A stretch of DNA of 64,000 bases from Leifsonia virtsii. GTDB taxonomy: Bacteria; Actinomycetota; Actinomycetes; Actinomycetales; Microbacteriaceae. How positions within the stretch are numbered: position 1 is the stretch's first letter; the number at the start of each line of letters is the position of its first letter. This document shows positions 27,528 through 37,141 of the stretch, piece after piece. A model generated the notes under the pieces. The model searched no databases and was not told where the DNA came from. It saw only the letters and a list, made by a program, of their open reading frames with translations. Location of the stretch: contig NZ_JAROCB010000001.1 in NCBI RefSeq assembly GCF_030433675.1, positions 803,333-867,332 on the forward strand, read 5' to 3'. Position numbers and translations under genes: made by a program.

Positions 27528-30500
27528 TCACTGCAGGCTCGATCCCGGATAGGGCTGTTGGTACGTGTCGCCGCCGGACACGACCCGGATCACCAGGGTC
27601 GGGTTGGGGTCGTTCGCCGGTGCGGTGCAGGAGGCGGTGCCGCCGGCCGCGGGCATGGGCAGCTGCGTCGTCCCGTCGCACGAGTAGGTGACGGCGGTGT
27701 AGTCGCCGGTCGGCCAGCTGGTCCAGGTGAAGACGTGGCTCGCCGGGTCGTAGCGGCCGCCGCCGATCGCCGTGTTCACGGCGACGCCGAGCGATGCGCT
27801 CGCCGACTGCGACGAGCACAGCCGCGAGCCGTCGGGGTAGCCCTCGCAGATGCGCGTGAACTGGACGAGCATGTCGACGCCGTAGTGGTTCGCGCCCGAT
27901 CCGGTGAGGACTCCTGAGGTGCCGTTCAGCGTGCCGGAGTCGAGGATCGCGCCGCCGTTCTTGGCGACCAGCTGGTAGTCGATCTGCGGGCTCGACCCGC
28001 TGCCGGCGCGGTACGACAGCGAGACCGGGAAGTCCCAGGTGGTGCCGTCCTGCTGCAGCTTGCTGACCGAGATGCTGCTCTGGTCGATCTGCCCGGGCGA
28101 CTGGCGAGGCGTCGCGCTGACCACGGCCGCCGCCGTGCAGCCCTGGCCGTTGTAGGCGTAGACGACGAAGTTGTAGCTCTGGTTGGGGTTCAGCCCGTTG
28201 AAGACCGTGCTTCCGCCCTGCACCTGGCTCAGCCGCGGGTCGACGCTCACCGACGGGTTGCCGGTCTCGACGCCCGAGACCGAGCATCCCGGCATCCCGC
28301 CGCCCTGGAAGACGCCCGCGTAGTAGGCGCTGATCGCCTTGCCATTGTCCCCGAAGACGTTCGACCAGCTGAGGGTCACGCTGGTGCCGTTGGACGTGTC
28401 CGGGTTAGCCACCGGGGCGATGCCCGTCGTCGTCGGGGCGCCGGCGGGCACGCCGCTGCCCTGGCTCTGGTTCCAGGTGGTGCGGCCCTGGTAGAACTCG
28501 TTGCGCGAGGAGACCGTGAAGCCGATGCTGGCACCGTTCGCGATCCCTGCGTCGGTGATGTTGAGCGCGTAGCCGGTGCCGACCGGGTCGGAACCCGAGA
28601 CCTGGAGCGCGTTCGTCACGCCGCCCACCGACACCACGTACGAGGTGATCGGGCTCGCCCCGGGCGCGTTCGCCGGCTTGGTCCAGGAGACGCGGAGCCC
28701 GTGGTCGAGCGGGGCGGCCGACAGCCCGGCCGGGGCGTTCGGGATGACGTCGGACCACACCGGCTCCACGTACGCCGTCGGGTCGGAGAGACCGAGCGCG
28801 TTCCTGGCGCGGACGGTGAGGGTCACCGCGTTCGAGGGCCCGTTGCCGGGGGTGGCGATCGCGCAGGTCGTGGTGGCGCACTGCGTCGTGGAGAGCACCT
28901 GCCCGGTCGCCGCGCTCGCCATCGTCACCTCGAAGCCGGTGATCGGCGAGTTGTTGAACGCTCCGGGGATCCAGCTCACCGTCAGGCTGCGGTCGGCGAT
29001 GGTGCCGATCTGCACGTTGGAGACGGGAGCCGGCCGGTCCTGAACCGACACCGTGACCGTGCCCCAGGTGTACCGGTCGGGGTCGCCTGTCGCATCCGCC
29101 ACCTCGTACTGCAGCGTGGCGTCCGCCGCCGCCGCGGTCGAGGACACCGAGATCTGCAGCCGGGAGTTGTCGGCGCTCGGCGTGATGCTCACGCCGTCGG
29201 GCAGGCCGCTGCCCAGCCCGCGCACGGCGATCACCCGGAGCGGCTTGTCGGGGAACGGGTTCGTGGCGCCGTCGTTCGCGAGCACGTCGACGCTCGTCGT
29301 CTGTCCGCGCGGGGCGATGACGCGGTCCGGCTGCGGGCTCGCCAGCGGACGGGTCGACGGCACCACCGAGATGTCGATGCGCCCCGCCTGGCCGGCGTTG
29401 ACGGCGTCCTTCACGCCGATGGACAGCGACGGTGTGGAGCCCTTCTGCGTGCCGGTCGCGACGGTCACGGTCAGCTTCTGCCCGTCGAGGGACGCGCTCA
29501 CGCCGGCCGGACGCGGGTCCTGGATCGAGTACACGAGCTCGCCCTGGTCCTTCGCGTACGGGTACTTCGTCACCTTGGTCAGGTCGATGGTCTTGGTCTG
29601 CCCCGGCTCGAAGTCGATCAGCGCACCGGTGAAGACCGGCGGCTGGTTCTCGCGCGGCGTGACATCGATGGGCAGCACGATCGTGGCGACGTTGCCGTTC
29701 GGATCGGTCGCGCTGGAGCCGTCGGTCACCTGGAACGAGATCGACGCGGGGCCGAAGTACCGCGGCGACGAGGTGAACTGCAGCGTGTCGGAGCCGGCGA
29801 CCAGGTCGTCCCCGTTGGCGTGCGTCGCGCGCACGGTGGCCGCGTCGGTGAGCCGCACCTTGCGGCCGCCGACGGCGACGATGTAGTCGTTCAGGTGGAT
29901 GGTCAGCGTCTTCTCGCTCACCACCGTGAGCTTGGGCGCACCGCGCTTCAGCTGCGGGAGCGCGTCGTCGTAGCCGGGGACGTGCACGAACCCGTAGGCC
30001 ACGACCGACTCGTCCTCCGGATTGGCGACCTTGAAGGGCACGATCTGGCTCTTCGCGCCGATCGCGATCCGCAGGCGCTTCGACGCGGTGACCTGCGCGT
30101 CGCTGCTGTAACCCGGCACGAGCGAGAGCTTCAGCGTCGAGACCGGGCCGTCGGCGAAGAAGACGTTCGCGAGCACGTTCACGTCGACGTGGTCCTTGCC
30201 GAGGATGTCGGACAGGCCGAGCGTGGTGTCGGAGACCACCGGCCGCGCCGGCGGCGCCTTGTCGTCGACGGTCAATCGCAGGAAGGCCTGGCTCGTGCCC
30301 CCGCGCTCGTTCTGGATCGTGTACAGGAAGCCGTAGGAGCCCTCGGTCTTCGGCGCGGTCACGACGACAAGCGGTCCGCTCACCTTCGCCTTCGCCTTGC
30401 CGTCGAGCGACGAGACGGCCGTCACCGACAGCGGGCTGCCGTCCGGGTCGCTGTCGTTGGCGAGCACCTGGACGCTGAGCGTGCGGCCAGGACGCGTCGT

Positions 30501-33452
30501 CACATCGTCCTCGACCGCCACCGGGTTGCGTGCGCCCTCGACGCGCGCCGCGATGCCGACGCGGACCGTGCCGGTCGCGCGTGCGCCGAGCGCGTCGACC
30601 ACCGCGTAGGTGAAGGTGTCGGTGCCCGCCGCGTAGTCGCCGGCCTGGAAGTCCATCCAGTCGGGTCCGGAGGCGATCACCGCGCCCTTCTGCGGATTGG
30701 TCTCCTGGCCGATGAACTGCACCGAGTCGCCGTCCGGGTCGATGCCCGACAGCGGGATCGTGATGCGGACCGTGTCGCCGGCCAGCACACGCGCGGTCAC
30801 CGTCTTCGGCACCGGCGGGTTGTTGGTGGCGGCGTCGCGCTCGCGCACCGCGATGGTCACCTCGGCGGTCGCCCACTGCCCGTCGGCGCCGTAGACCTTG
30901 TAGGCCGCGGTGTAGTTGCCGGGCTTGCCGGGCGCGAGGTACCGCAGGTGGTCGCCGCTCGCGAACAGCAGGCCCGCGCCGCTCGGGAGCGGGGTCGCGA
31001 GCGTCGGGTCGAGGGTCAGCTTGTCGCCGTCGGGCTGCACGTCGTTGGCGAGCACTGGGATGTCGACGACGTCGTGCACGCGCACGGAGACGGTGTCCGG
31101 AGCGGCGATCGGCGGCTGGTGGACGGTCAGCGGCGGCAGCTGCACCACCGTCACCGTGCCGACCGTGTCCGCCAGGCCGTTGCTGAGCCGGTAGTGGAAG
31201 TCGACCGGTCCGTCGAGCGGCCGGCCGAGCGTGACGCGCAGCGTGCGCTGCTGCAGCACCTGCACCCGTACGCCGGTCGCGGCGGCCGGCTCGGTCACGC
31301 CGGTGACGAGCAGCACGCCGCCCGAGGGGTCGATGTCGGTGGAGAGCACGTCCACGTCCTGCGCCGACTGCTCCCGGATGAACGCCGTGTGCGGCACGGC
31401 GATGGGCGCGGTCTTGGCCCCGGGCGGCGCCTTCACCTCGACGCGGACGACGCCGGTCGCCGTGACGACGCCGTCGGTGGCGGAGTACTCGATGTTGTGC
31501 GTCCCGGCCTGGTCGGACTCGAACCGGAACGTGCCGCCCTGGTAGTCGGGCGTGATGGTCGCGTCCGCCTTCGACGGGACGGTGCTCAGACGCACCGTGC
31601 CGTTGCCGCCGCGCACATGGTCGAGCGGCGAGACGGTCACCTCCTGGCCCTGGTACGCGACCACCGCGAACGGGTCGGCGATGATCGGCACCTGCCCGGG
31701 CGGCCGCACGGTCACCGCGAGCAGGCCCGCCGACTGGGCGCGGCCGTCGGAGAGCGTGAGCGCGACGTCCTTCACTCCGGCGCCGTCGCCGTGGTCGGAG
31801 TAGGCGACCTGGCCCTGTGGGGTGAAGGTGACGGTGTCGGGCGCGGGGACCGACGCCCCGGCCAGGTAGAAGGAGTCGCCGTCCGGGTCGTAGCAGTCGC
31901 CCAGCACCTCGGAGGAGACCCGGCCGCCGGTCTGCACGACGGCCTTGGCGCTCCGCACGCACACGGGCGGCAAGTTCTCGGAGGGCGAGCGCACGGTCAC
32001 CACGACGTGCGCGGTCGCCGTGCCGCCGCGGCCGTCGGAGATGGTGTAGTCGAACGCGATCGTGCCGCTCGCGGTGTCGGGCAGCGAGATCTGCAGCTGC
32101 TGGTCGGAGTTGGTCAGCTCCAGGGTGCCCTGCGACGCCGGGATCGCCGTGAACGAGTCGATCGTGAGCACGTCGCCGTTCGGGTCGTAGTCGTTGAGCA
32201 GCACCGGCAGCGGCGTCACGCGCCCCGGCCGGGCCCCGAACGCGTCGTCGACGGCGACGGGAGGCTGCTCCTGCTTCTCGTACTGCGGCGCCGTGTCCTG
32301 CTTGGTCTGGTCGACCATCTCCTTCGTCGTCTTCTTGGAGACCAGCTCGTCCCAGTTGTCGATGCGGGCGTTGCCGCTCTGCACCGCCCAGGAGACGCCG
32401 GAGCGACCGTCGTTGAGCACGACACGGTCGCCGTTCGCGCGGAAGGCGAGCGCGGCACCGGAGGGGACGTCCTTCAGGGTCGACCGCTCCCCCGACCCGT
32501 TCGCCGCGCAGGAGCGCCAGGCGGCGCCGTCGGACCAGGCCGCGTACGTGCACCCCGCGACCGTCACCGGCGCGGCGGCCGTTCCTGCGGCCGTCACGGG
32601 CCTCGTCGCCCGGCCGCCGTCGAGCGGCACGCGCACGAGTCCGGCGTTCGAGGAGATCCACACCGCATCGCCGTGCGCCGACGGCTGCTGCAGCACGGGA
32701 TCCGATCCCTCGGGCAGCAGCGCGGAGAGCGCGACCGCGCGTCCGTCGATCCAGACTGTCCGCTGGTCGGGGTCGAGCAGCGCCCAGTGACCCGCGACCG
32801 AGGTGAGGGAGACCGCGGCGCCCTCCCCGCGCGTCGCCACCTTCTGCGTCGTGGTCGACGGCTCCGCCGCATCCAGGTCGATGCGCACAACCGTGCGGGT
32901 CGCGGGCTGGTAGGCGAACAGGATGCCGGACGGGTCCATCGCCGACACCGCGCGGCCGCCGAGGTCGATCGTGGCGGCCGATCCCGAGTTGAACTGGTCC
33001 AGCTGGCCGACCGTGGTCAGCCACAGCTGGCCGGTGGTCTGCGACAGCAGGGCGACGTGGCCACCGGCCAGCGACACCTGCGGAGCGCGCGGCGGCAGGG
33101 CGACCGACTTTCCCGCCTCCGCCTTCGCCGGGTCGACGACCGCGACGGTGTTCGCCTCGCGGTCGACGAGCAGGACGTCCTCGCCGTCCTGGACGACATC
33201 CAGCGCCTCGCCGGTCCCCGCCACCACCGAGTTGAGCCGGTCGATCTCGGTGTTGGCGCGGCCGAGCGACTTCTTCGCGTCGCTCGCCACCCACACCGCG
33301 GCGTCGTTCAGCTGCAGGTGCTGCGCGCTGTATCCCCCCGACACCACCGCCAGCGTGGTCACCAGGGCGGCCACCGCCGTCCCGCTGACGGCCGTCGCCG
33401 CGACCGACTTGTGGGCCGCGAGCCAGGCGCCGAGAGTGGCCAGGCGGCTCAC
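27528..33452 (-). CDS. Giant Ig-like repeat / fibronectin III surface protein (1974 residues)
   Basis: A single N-terminal membrane helix (about 18-42) is followed by a region rich in beta strands that reads like a propeller (about 55-340) and a charged linker. Then come at least seven tandem cadherin/Ig-like repeats (about 375-1500). Their signatures read LLNDYDPNGD, LGDCYDPDGD, VLSTDIDPSGG, VLANDVQPDGD, PLSGIDPDGD and VLANDSDPDG, with acidic loops suited to calcium. Three fibronectin type III domains follow (about 1550-1850). There is no LPXTG sorting signal; the C-terminus is outside, the short N-terminus inside. GTG start overlapping the kinase stop as GTGA. Role unknown; adhesion, envelope scaffolding or exported assembly are possibilities. 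Confidence 0.85.
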   Translation of the reverse strand: MSRLATLGAWLAAHKSVAATAVSGTAVAALVTTLAVVSGGYSAQHLQLNDAAVWVASDAKKSLGRANTEIDRLNSVVAGTGEALDVVQDGEDVLLVDREANTVAVVDPAKAEAGKSVALPPRAPQVSLAGGHVALLSQTTGQLWLTTVGQLDQFNSGSAATIDLGGRAVSAMDPSGILFAYQPATRTVVRIDLDAAEPSTTTQKVATRGEGAAVSLTSVAGHWALLDPDQRTVWIDGRAVALSALLPEGSDPVLQQPSAHGDAVWISSNAGLVRVPLDGGRATRPVTAAGTAAAPVTVAGCTYAAWSDGAAWRSCAANGSGERSTLKDVPSGAALAFRANGDRVVLNDGRSGVSWAVQSGNARIDNWDELVSKKTTKEMVDQTKQDTAPQYEKQEQPPVAVDDAFGARPGRVTPLPVLLNDYDPNGDVLTIDSFTAIPASQGTLELTNSDQQLQISLPDTASGTIAFDYTISDGRGGTATAHVVVTVRSPSENLPPVCVRSAKAVVQTGGRVSSEVLGDCYDPDGDSFYLAGASVPAPDTVTFTPQGQVAYSDHGDGAGVKDVALTLSDGRAQSAGLLAVTVRPPGQVPIIADPFAVVAYQGQEVTVSPLDHVRGGNGTVRLSTVPSKADATITPDYQGGTFRFESDQAGTHNIEYSATDGVVTATGVVRVEVKAPPGAKTAPIAVPHTAFIREQSAQDVDVLSTDIDPSGGVLLVTGVTEPAAATGVRVQVLQQRTLRVTLGRPLDGPVDFHYRLSNGLADTVGTVTVVQLPPLTVHQPPIAAPDTVSVRVHDVVDIPVLANDVQPDGDKLTLDPTLATPLPSGAGLLFASGDHLRYLAPGKPGNYTAAYKVYGADGQWATAEVTIAVRERDAATNNPPVPKTVTARVLAGDTVRITIPLSGIDPDGDSVQFIGQETNPQKGAVIASGPDWMDFQAGDYAAGTDTFTYAVVDALGARATGTVRVGIAARVEGARNPVAVEDDVTTRPGRTLSVQVLANDSDPDGSPLSVTAVSSLDGKAKAKVSGPLVVVTAPKTEGSYGFLYTIQNERGGTSQAFLRLTVDDKAPPARPVVSDTTLGLSDILGKDHVDVNVLANVFFADGPVSTLKLSLVPGYSSDAQVTASKRLRIAIGAKSQIVPFKVANPEDESVVAYGFVHVPGYDDALPQLKRGAPKLTVVSEKTLTIHLNDYIVAVGGRKVRLTDAATVRATHANGDDLVAGSDTLQFTSSPRYFGPASISFQVTDGSSATDPNGNVATIVLPIDVTPRENQPPVFTGALIDFEPGQTKTIDLTKVTKYPYAKDQGELVYSIQDPRPAGVSASLDGQKLTVTVATGTQKGSTPSLSIGVKDAVNAGQAGRIDISVVPSTRPLASPQPDRVIAPRGQTTSVDVLANDGATNPFPDKPLRVIAVRGLGSGLPDGVSITPSADNSRLQISVSSTAAAADATLQYEVADATGDPDRYTWGTVTVSVQDRPAPVSNVQIGTIADRSLTVSWIPGAFNNSPITGFEVTMASAATGQVLSTTQCATTTCAIATPGNGPSNAVTLTVRARNALGLSDPTAYVEPVWSDVIPNAPAGLSAAPLDHGLRVSWTKPANAPGASPITSYVVSVGGVTNALQVSGSDPVGTGYALNITDAGIANGASIGFTVSSRNEFYQGRTTWNQSQGSGVPAGAPTTTGIAPVANPDTSNGTSVTLSWSNVFGDNGKAISAYYAGVFQGGGMPGCSVSGVETGNPSVSVDPRLSQVQGGSTVFNGLNPNQSYNFVVYAYNGQGCTAAAVVSATPRQSPGQIDQSSISVSKLQQDGTTWDFPVSLSYRAGSGSSPQIDYQLVAKNGGAILDSGTLNGTSGVLTGSGANHYGVDMLVQFTRICEGYPDGSRLCSSQSASASLGVAVNTAIGGGRYDPASHVFTWTSWPTGDYTAVTYSCDGTTQLPMPAAGGTASCTAPANDPNPTLVIRVVSGGDTYQQPYPGSSLQ

Positions 33453-34876
33453 GTCCCGTCCGTCCTCTCGACGCACTTCTGGCCGCTCGGCGTCCCCGGC
33501 TTGCCGTCGCGGTTGACGGTGACCGTCACGCACACCGTCTGCCCCGGCTTGGCATCCACCCGGAACTCGGTCGCGTGCTGGGTGGCCGGCGGCTGCTCGT
33601 CCACGGTCACCTGGTAGGTGTCGCCGTCCTGCAGGCCGGGATCGGTCCAGCTGAATTCGATCGTGCCGCCGGTGACCCGGCCGCTCAGGTCGCGGACAGT
33701 CGGGATGTCGGAGTTCGCGCCCGCCCGTACCAGGACGATGGACGCCGTCACGGCGAGCACCACGACGAGTGCGGCGCACGCGATCAACGAGACGACGAGC
33801 GCTCGCGAGGTCTTCGCCGGCGCCGCCTGGTTCGACGGCGAGCTGCCCCCGGTCTCGCGCACGACCGTGCGGGTCGGCGCCCGGGTGACGGTCGCGGAGG
33901 CCGGGACGGCGCGGCGGCGACGGCGGCGCTCCCCCGGATCGACGGCGACGACGCCCTTCACGCGGGTGCGGTCCTCCGGGTCGCCGGCGGTCGCCAGCGC
34001 CCAGTCGTCCATCGCGACCTCTATCGGCGTCTGCGGCAGGCCGAGCTCGGCCTCCACCGCCTGCAGCTCGCGGATGAACTCCAGTGCGCTGCGCTGCCGC
34101 TGCGACGGCTTGCGCGACATCGACTTCAGCAGCACCTGCTCGAGCCGCGGCGGCACGTCGGCACGGCCGATCGGCAGCGGACGCCCCTTGGTGATGCGCT
34201 GGATCAGCTCGGCGGAGGTGTTCTCCTTGCCCGGCACCTCGAACGGCGAGCGGCCGGCCAGCAGCGAGTACATGGTCGCCCCGAGCGACCACACCTCGCT
34301 CGCGATGGTGCCGCTCGTCTCGTCGAGCAGCACCTCCGGCGCCGACCACGGGATGGAGAGGCCGATCGCCTCCGTCACATCCGCCTCGCTGAGCGTGGCG
34401 GCGATGCCGAAGTCGCTCAGCACCGGGTGGCCGTAGGCGGTGCTCAGGATGTTGGAGGGCTTGATGTCGCGGTGCAGCACGCCTGCCCGGTGCGCGGTCT
34501 CGACCGCGCTGGCGATGCGCACACCGATGCTGAGCACCTCCGGGACCGACAGCGGCTCCGCCCGGTAGCGCTGACCGATCGCGGCGGAGCACAGCTCCAT
34601 CACGAGGTAGGGCCGGCCGTCCGACGAGACGCTCGCCTGGTACACGGTCAGGATCGACGGATGCGTGCTCAGCTGCGCCATCAGGTTCGCCTCGGCCTGG
34701 AACATCTGCTTCACCTGACTGGTGACGACCTCGGCCAGCATGACCTTGACAGCGACCTGGCGGCGGGGCATGTTCTGCTCGTAGAGGAACACGTCGGCGA
34801 AACCGCCCGAACCGAGCACCCGGACGTACGAGAAACCGGGGAGGTTGGGCGGCTGGGATGGCAGACGCCGGGCCAT
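33449..34876 (-). CDS. Membrane Ser/Thr protein kinase (PknB-like) with Fn3-like ectodomain
   Basis: 475 residues. Kinase landmarks: glycine loop GSGGFADV (22-29), VAVK with K44, HRDIKPSN (135-142, D137), DFG (155-157) and APE (179-181). The subdomain IX Asp of DxWSxG is Glu here (SEVWSLG). A basic juxtamembrane segment precedes one membrane helix (359-384) and an extracellular Fn3-like domain, instead of the PASTA repeats of PknB. It probably senses something outside and phosphorylates the linked proteins, including FHA partners. GGGAGG lies upstream of the ATG; the gene overlaps the giant protein gene. Confidence 0.92.
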   Translation of the reverse strand: MARRLPSQPPNLPGFSYVRVLGSGGFADVFLYEQNMPRRQVAVKVMLAEVVTSQVKQMFQAEANLMAQLSTHPSILTVYQASVSSDGRPYLVMELCSAAIGQRYRAEPLSVPEVLSIGVRIASAVETAHRAGVLHRDIKPSNILSTAYGHPVLSDFGIAATLSEADVTEAIGLSIPWSAPEVLLDETSGTIASEVWSLGATMYSLLAGRSPFEVPGKENTSAELIQRITKGRPLPIGRADVPPRLEQVLLKSMSRKPSQRQRSALEFIRELQAVEAELGLPQTPIEVAMDDWALATAGDPEDRTRVKGVVAVDPGERRRRRRAVPASATVTRAPTRTVVRETGGSSPSNQAAPAKTSRALVVSLIACAALVVVLAVTASIVLVRAGANSDIPTVRDLSGRVTGGTIEFSWTDPGLQDGDTYQVTVDEQPPATQHATEFRVDAKPGQTVCVTVTVNRDGKPGTPSGQKCVERTDGT

Positions 34877-34931
34877 CGGCTCCCTCCCGTTCGTCGGCGA
34901 AGACGCGTTCGCGCGTGCACAGCGTCTGACA

Positions 34932-34937
34932 ATTGTA
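34932..34937 (-). promoter_or_regulatory. Candidate -10 element for the kinase-giant protein operon
   Basis: TACAAT on the minus strand, giving a leader of about 50 bases before the kinase ATG. No convincing -35. It implies an internal promoter between the PP2C and kinase genes. Confidence 0.5.
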
Positions 34938-34993
34938 GGCAGCGGACTCTGGAGGACAGCCGGGCCGGACCCTCTCTGGGGGCAACCCGATTA

Positions 34994-35009
34994 CCCCCAA
35001 GTCGGGGGG
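34994..35009 (-). terminator. Weak hairpin after the PP2C gene
   Basis: CCCCC and GGGGG arms around a five-base loop, just past the PP2C stop codon. The stem is short and there is no U-run, so termination is likely partial. Confidence 0.3.
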
Positions 35010-35013
35010 CATT

Positions 35014-35850
35014 TCAGTGCCGGCGGGCCGCCCTGCGGGAGCCGTCGTCGCGGTGCGCACCCGACTCGGGCGTGGCCAGCACGTCGACCACCACGACCGT
35101 GACGTTGTCGCGGCCGCCGTTGCCGAGGGCCGCATCCATCAGCTGCTGCGCGGCGTCGAGCGGCGATGTGCCCTCGCCGAGGAAGTAGCGGATGCCGTGC
35201 TCGGTGAGCTCCTTCGTGAGCCCGTCGGAGCAGACCAGCAGGCGGGAGCCGGCCACGATCGGGATGAGGAAGTAGTCCGGGACCGGGTCCTCGTTGAAGC
35301 CGACGGCCCGCGTGATCACGTTGCTGTGCGGGTGAACCTCGGCCTCCGCCGGTGTGATGGCCCCGGCGTCGAGCAGCTCCTGCACGATCGAGTGGTCGAC
35401 GGTCAGCTGCTCCAGCGTGCCATCGCGGTAGCTGTACACGCGCGAGTCCCCGATGTTGAACACCAGCCAGTACGGGGACCCGTCGACGAGTGTCAGTGCG
35501 ATGCCGGTGACGGTGGTGCCGGTGCCGAGGTCGGTGTGGCCGACGCCGCGGCCCATGTCGTCGACCGCCGCGCGGAGCGCTTCGGTGAGCGCGAGCTCGC
35601 CGACGAAGTCGGCCTTCACCTTCTCGGCCAGCCGGGTCACCACCGCGGTGCTGGCGAAGTCTCCCGCGGTGTGGCCCCCCATCCCGTCGGCGACGGCGAA
35701 GATCGGCGAGCGGGCCAGGAGGCTGTCCTCATTCACGCTGCGCCGGTATCCGGTGTCGCTGAGTGCCGCCCAGGACAGGCTGATGCGCGCGTCGGGATCG
35801 CCTGGCACGGCCACGGTGTGGCGTCTGCTGCTGCGACCGATCTGGGTCAC
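35014..35850 (-). CDS. PP2C-family Ser/Thr protein phosphatase
   Basis: 278 residues, cytoplasmic. Metal-binding motifs are complete: RSVNEDSLL, VADGMGGHTAGDFAS, GDSRVYSYRDG, CSDGLTKEL and GGRDNVTVVVV. It resembles PstP, the partner of PknB, but lacks the membrane anchor and ectodomain of PstP. It probably reverses phosphorylation by the kinase downstream. Its GTG start overlaps the upstream FHA gene stop (GTGA), so reader and eraser are co-translated. Confidence 0.92.
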   Translation of the reverse strand: MTQIGRSSRRHTVAVPGDPDARISLSWAALSDTGYRRSVNEDSLLARSPIFAVADGMGGHTAGDFASTAVVTRLAEKVKADFVGELALTEALRAAVDDMGRGVGHTDLGTGTTVTGIALTLVDGSPYWLVFNIGDSRVYSYRDGTLEQLTVDHSIVQELLDAGAITPAEAEVHPHSNVITRAVGFNEDPVPDYFLIPIVAGSRLLVCSDGLTKELTEHGIRYFLGEGTSPLDAAQQLMDAALGNGGRDNVTVVVVDVLATPESGAHRDDGSRRAARRH

Positions 35851-37103
35851 TCGCGTCCTTCGTCTCGGCGGGAGGTGATCTCGATGATATTACCGTCGCC
35901 GATCTCGACCCTCGCGCCCGCGAGCACCACGACCGACTCCCCCGGCCGCAGCCGGCGGGCGCCCGCCGGTCCGGTCACCAGCGTTCCGTTGGTGGAGCGG
36001 AGGTCCGTGACGACGACGGCGTCCCCCGACTGCTCGATGCGGACGTGCGTGGACGACACCTCCTGCGTGGGCGAGACGACGGTGACGAGCCGCGGCTCCA
36101 CGCCGTCGGAGACGCGCTGCGGCACGGGCCTCCGGCCGACGAGCAGGGGCGTGTCGAGCAGTCGCGTGTCCCCCGACGGGAGCCGGACGGCGAAGGTGGC
36201 GGGAGCCGGCGGAAGGACGACCGGCTCGGTCGGCGGGAAGGCGTCCTGCTGACCGGTGGTGAGCGGGGCGGGGGCGGCGCTCGGCGTGTCGTGCCAGGTC
36301 GGCGGCGCGATCGGGGCCGCGGCGGGGACTGCCGGGGCCGCGGCGTTCGCCGGCGCCGGGACGGCCGGGGGCGGCGGCACGACCGTCGGCTCCTCGATGT
36401 CGACCGCGCCGGGGAGTTCGTGGGCGGCCGGACGCACCGCCGGCGGCACCTGCTCGCGGCCGTCGAACTCCGAGCCGTCGGGTTCGGAGGCTCCGCCGCC
36501 GAACAGCCGCGAGCTGGAGTTGCGCTCGCGGATGATGGTCTCCTCCGCCGCCGGTCCGGGCGCCACCGCCGGGGCCACCGCCGGCTGGGCGGAGCGCTCG
36601 GCGCGCTCGATCGGGGTCAGCGTCCAGGTGAGCAGTTCGCCGTCGGCCACGCCGATGCGCAGCGGCAGCGACCCGATCGCGAGGCGGGCGACCGGGCCGG
36701 TCGGCGCGTCGTCGCCCTGCAGGACGAGACCGGTGACGTTCCGGAACTCGGCGAGCACCCACGGCTGCACGCCCTGAGCCGAGAAGCGGCGGGCGCCGCC
36801 GACGGAGAAGACGTCGATCGCGGCCGACCCGCGCACCACTGCGGTGACCGTGACCTCGCCGGCCGCGTTGGGGTCCGCGATCTCCGCGACCGCGAACGAC
36901 CGGACGCTGTCGGGGCCGGCCAGCGGGAACGCGCCGACCACGGACTCGATGGTCGCGAGATCGGAGTCGGCCAGCCAGTACACCGCGTCGACGATCTCGT
37001 CGGCCACCGTGCTCTCGACCGCGGCGACGAAACGTCGTCCGGCGATCAGCAGCCAGCGCGAGGGCCCTGCCGTCGGCGCATACCGGACGAAGCCGCCAGC
37101 CAT
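35847..37103 (-). CDS. FHA-domain protein with large disordered linker
   Basis: 418 residues: a novel-looking N-terminal globular part (about 1-175) that I cannot assign, a long Pro/Ala-rich linker (about 185-320) and a C-terminal FHA domain (about 325-415) with LVGRRPVPQ, EVSSTHVRI and DLRSTNGTLV. The SxxH and NG residues needed to bind phosphothreonine are intact. GGGAGGAG stands six bases before the ATG. It opens the 15-kb locus and probably recruits other components in a phosphorylation-dependent way. Confidence 0.85.
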   Translation of the reverse strand: MAGGFVRYAPTAGPSRWLLIAGRRFVAAVESTVADEIVDAVYWLADSDLATIESVVGAFPLAGPDSVRSFAVAEIADPNAAGEVTVTAVVRGSAAIDVFSVGGARRFSAQGVQPWVLAEFRNVTGLVLQGDDAPTGPVARLAIGSLPLRIGVADGELLTWTLTPIERAERSAQPAVAPAVAPGPAAEETIIRERNSSSRLFGGGASEPDGSEFDGREQVPPAVRPAAHELPGAVDIEEPTVVPPPPAVPAPANAAAPAVPAAAPIAPPTWHDTPSAAPAPLTTGQQDAFPPTEPVVLPPAPATFAVRLPSGDTRLLDTPLLVGRRPVPQRVSDGVEPRLVTVVSPTQEVSSTHVRIEQSGDAVVVTDLRSTNGTLVTGPAGARRLRPGESVVVLAGARVEIGDGNIIEITSRRDEGRE

Positions 37104-37135
37104 CGTCGGCTCCTCCCGTCGTTCCGCCTCCCGCG

Positions 37136-37141
37136 ATCCTA
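37136..37141 (-). promoter_or_regulatory. Candidate -10 element for the FHA-PP2C operon
   Basis: TAGGAT on the minus strand, overlapping the 3' end of the Cache-domain gene; leader of about 25 bases containing the FHA gene ribosome site. Confidence 0.5.

Noticed and set aside
28701-33617. A 1638-codon open frame on the plus strand opposite the giant surface protein, and a 1629-codon frame in a second minus-strand phase
   Set aside because: Both are Arg/Ala/Gly-rich translations of the wrong phase in GC-rich DNA, with no recognisable domains. The 1974-residue frame has coherent repeats and an overlapping start with the kinase.
33453-35135. Extension of the giant protein frame upstream into the kinase gene (2535 residues in total)
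   Set aside because: The extra N-terminal part is a low-complexity shadow of the kinase. The GTG at 33452 forms a GTGA overlap and is followed by a proper membrane helix.
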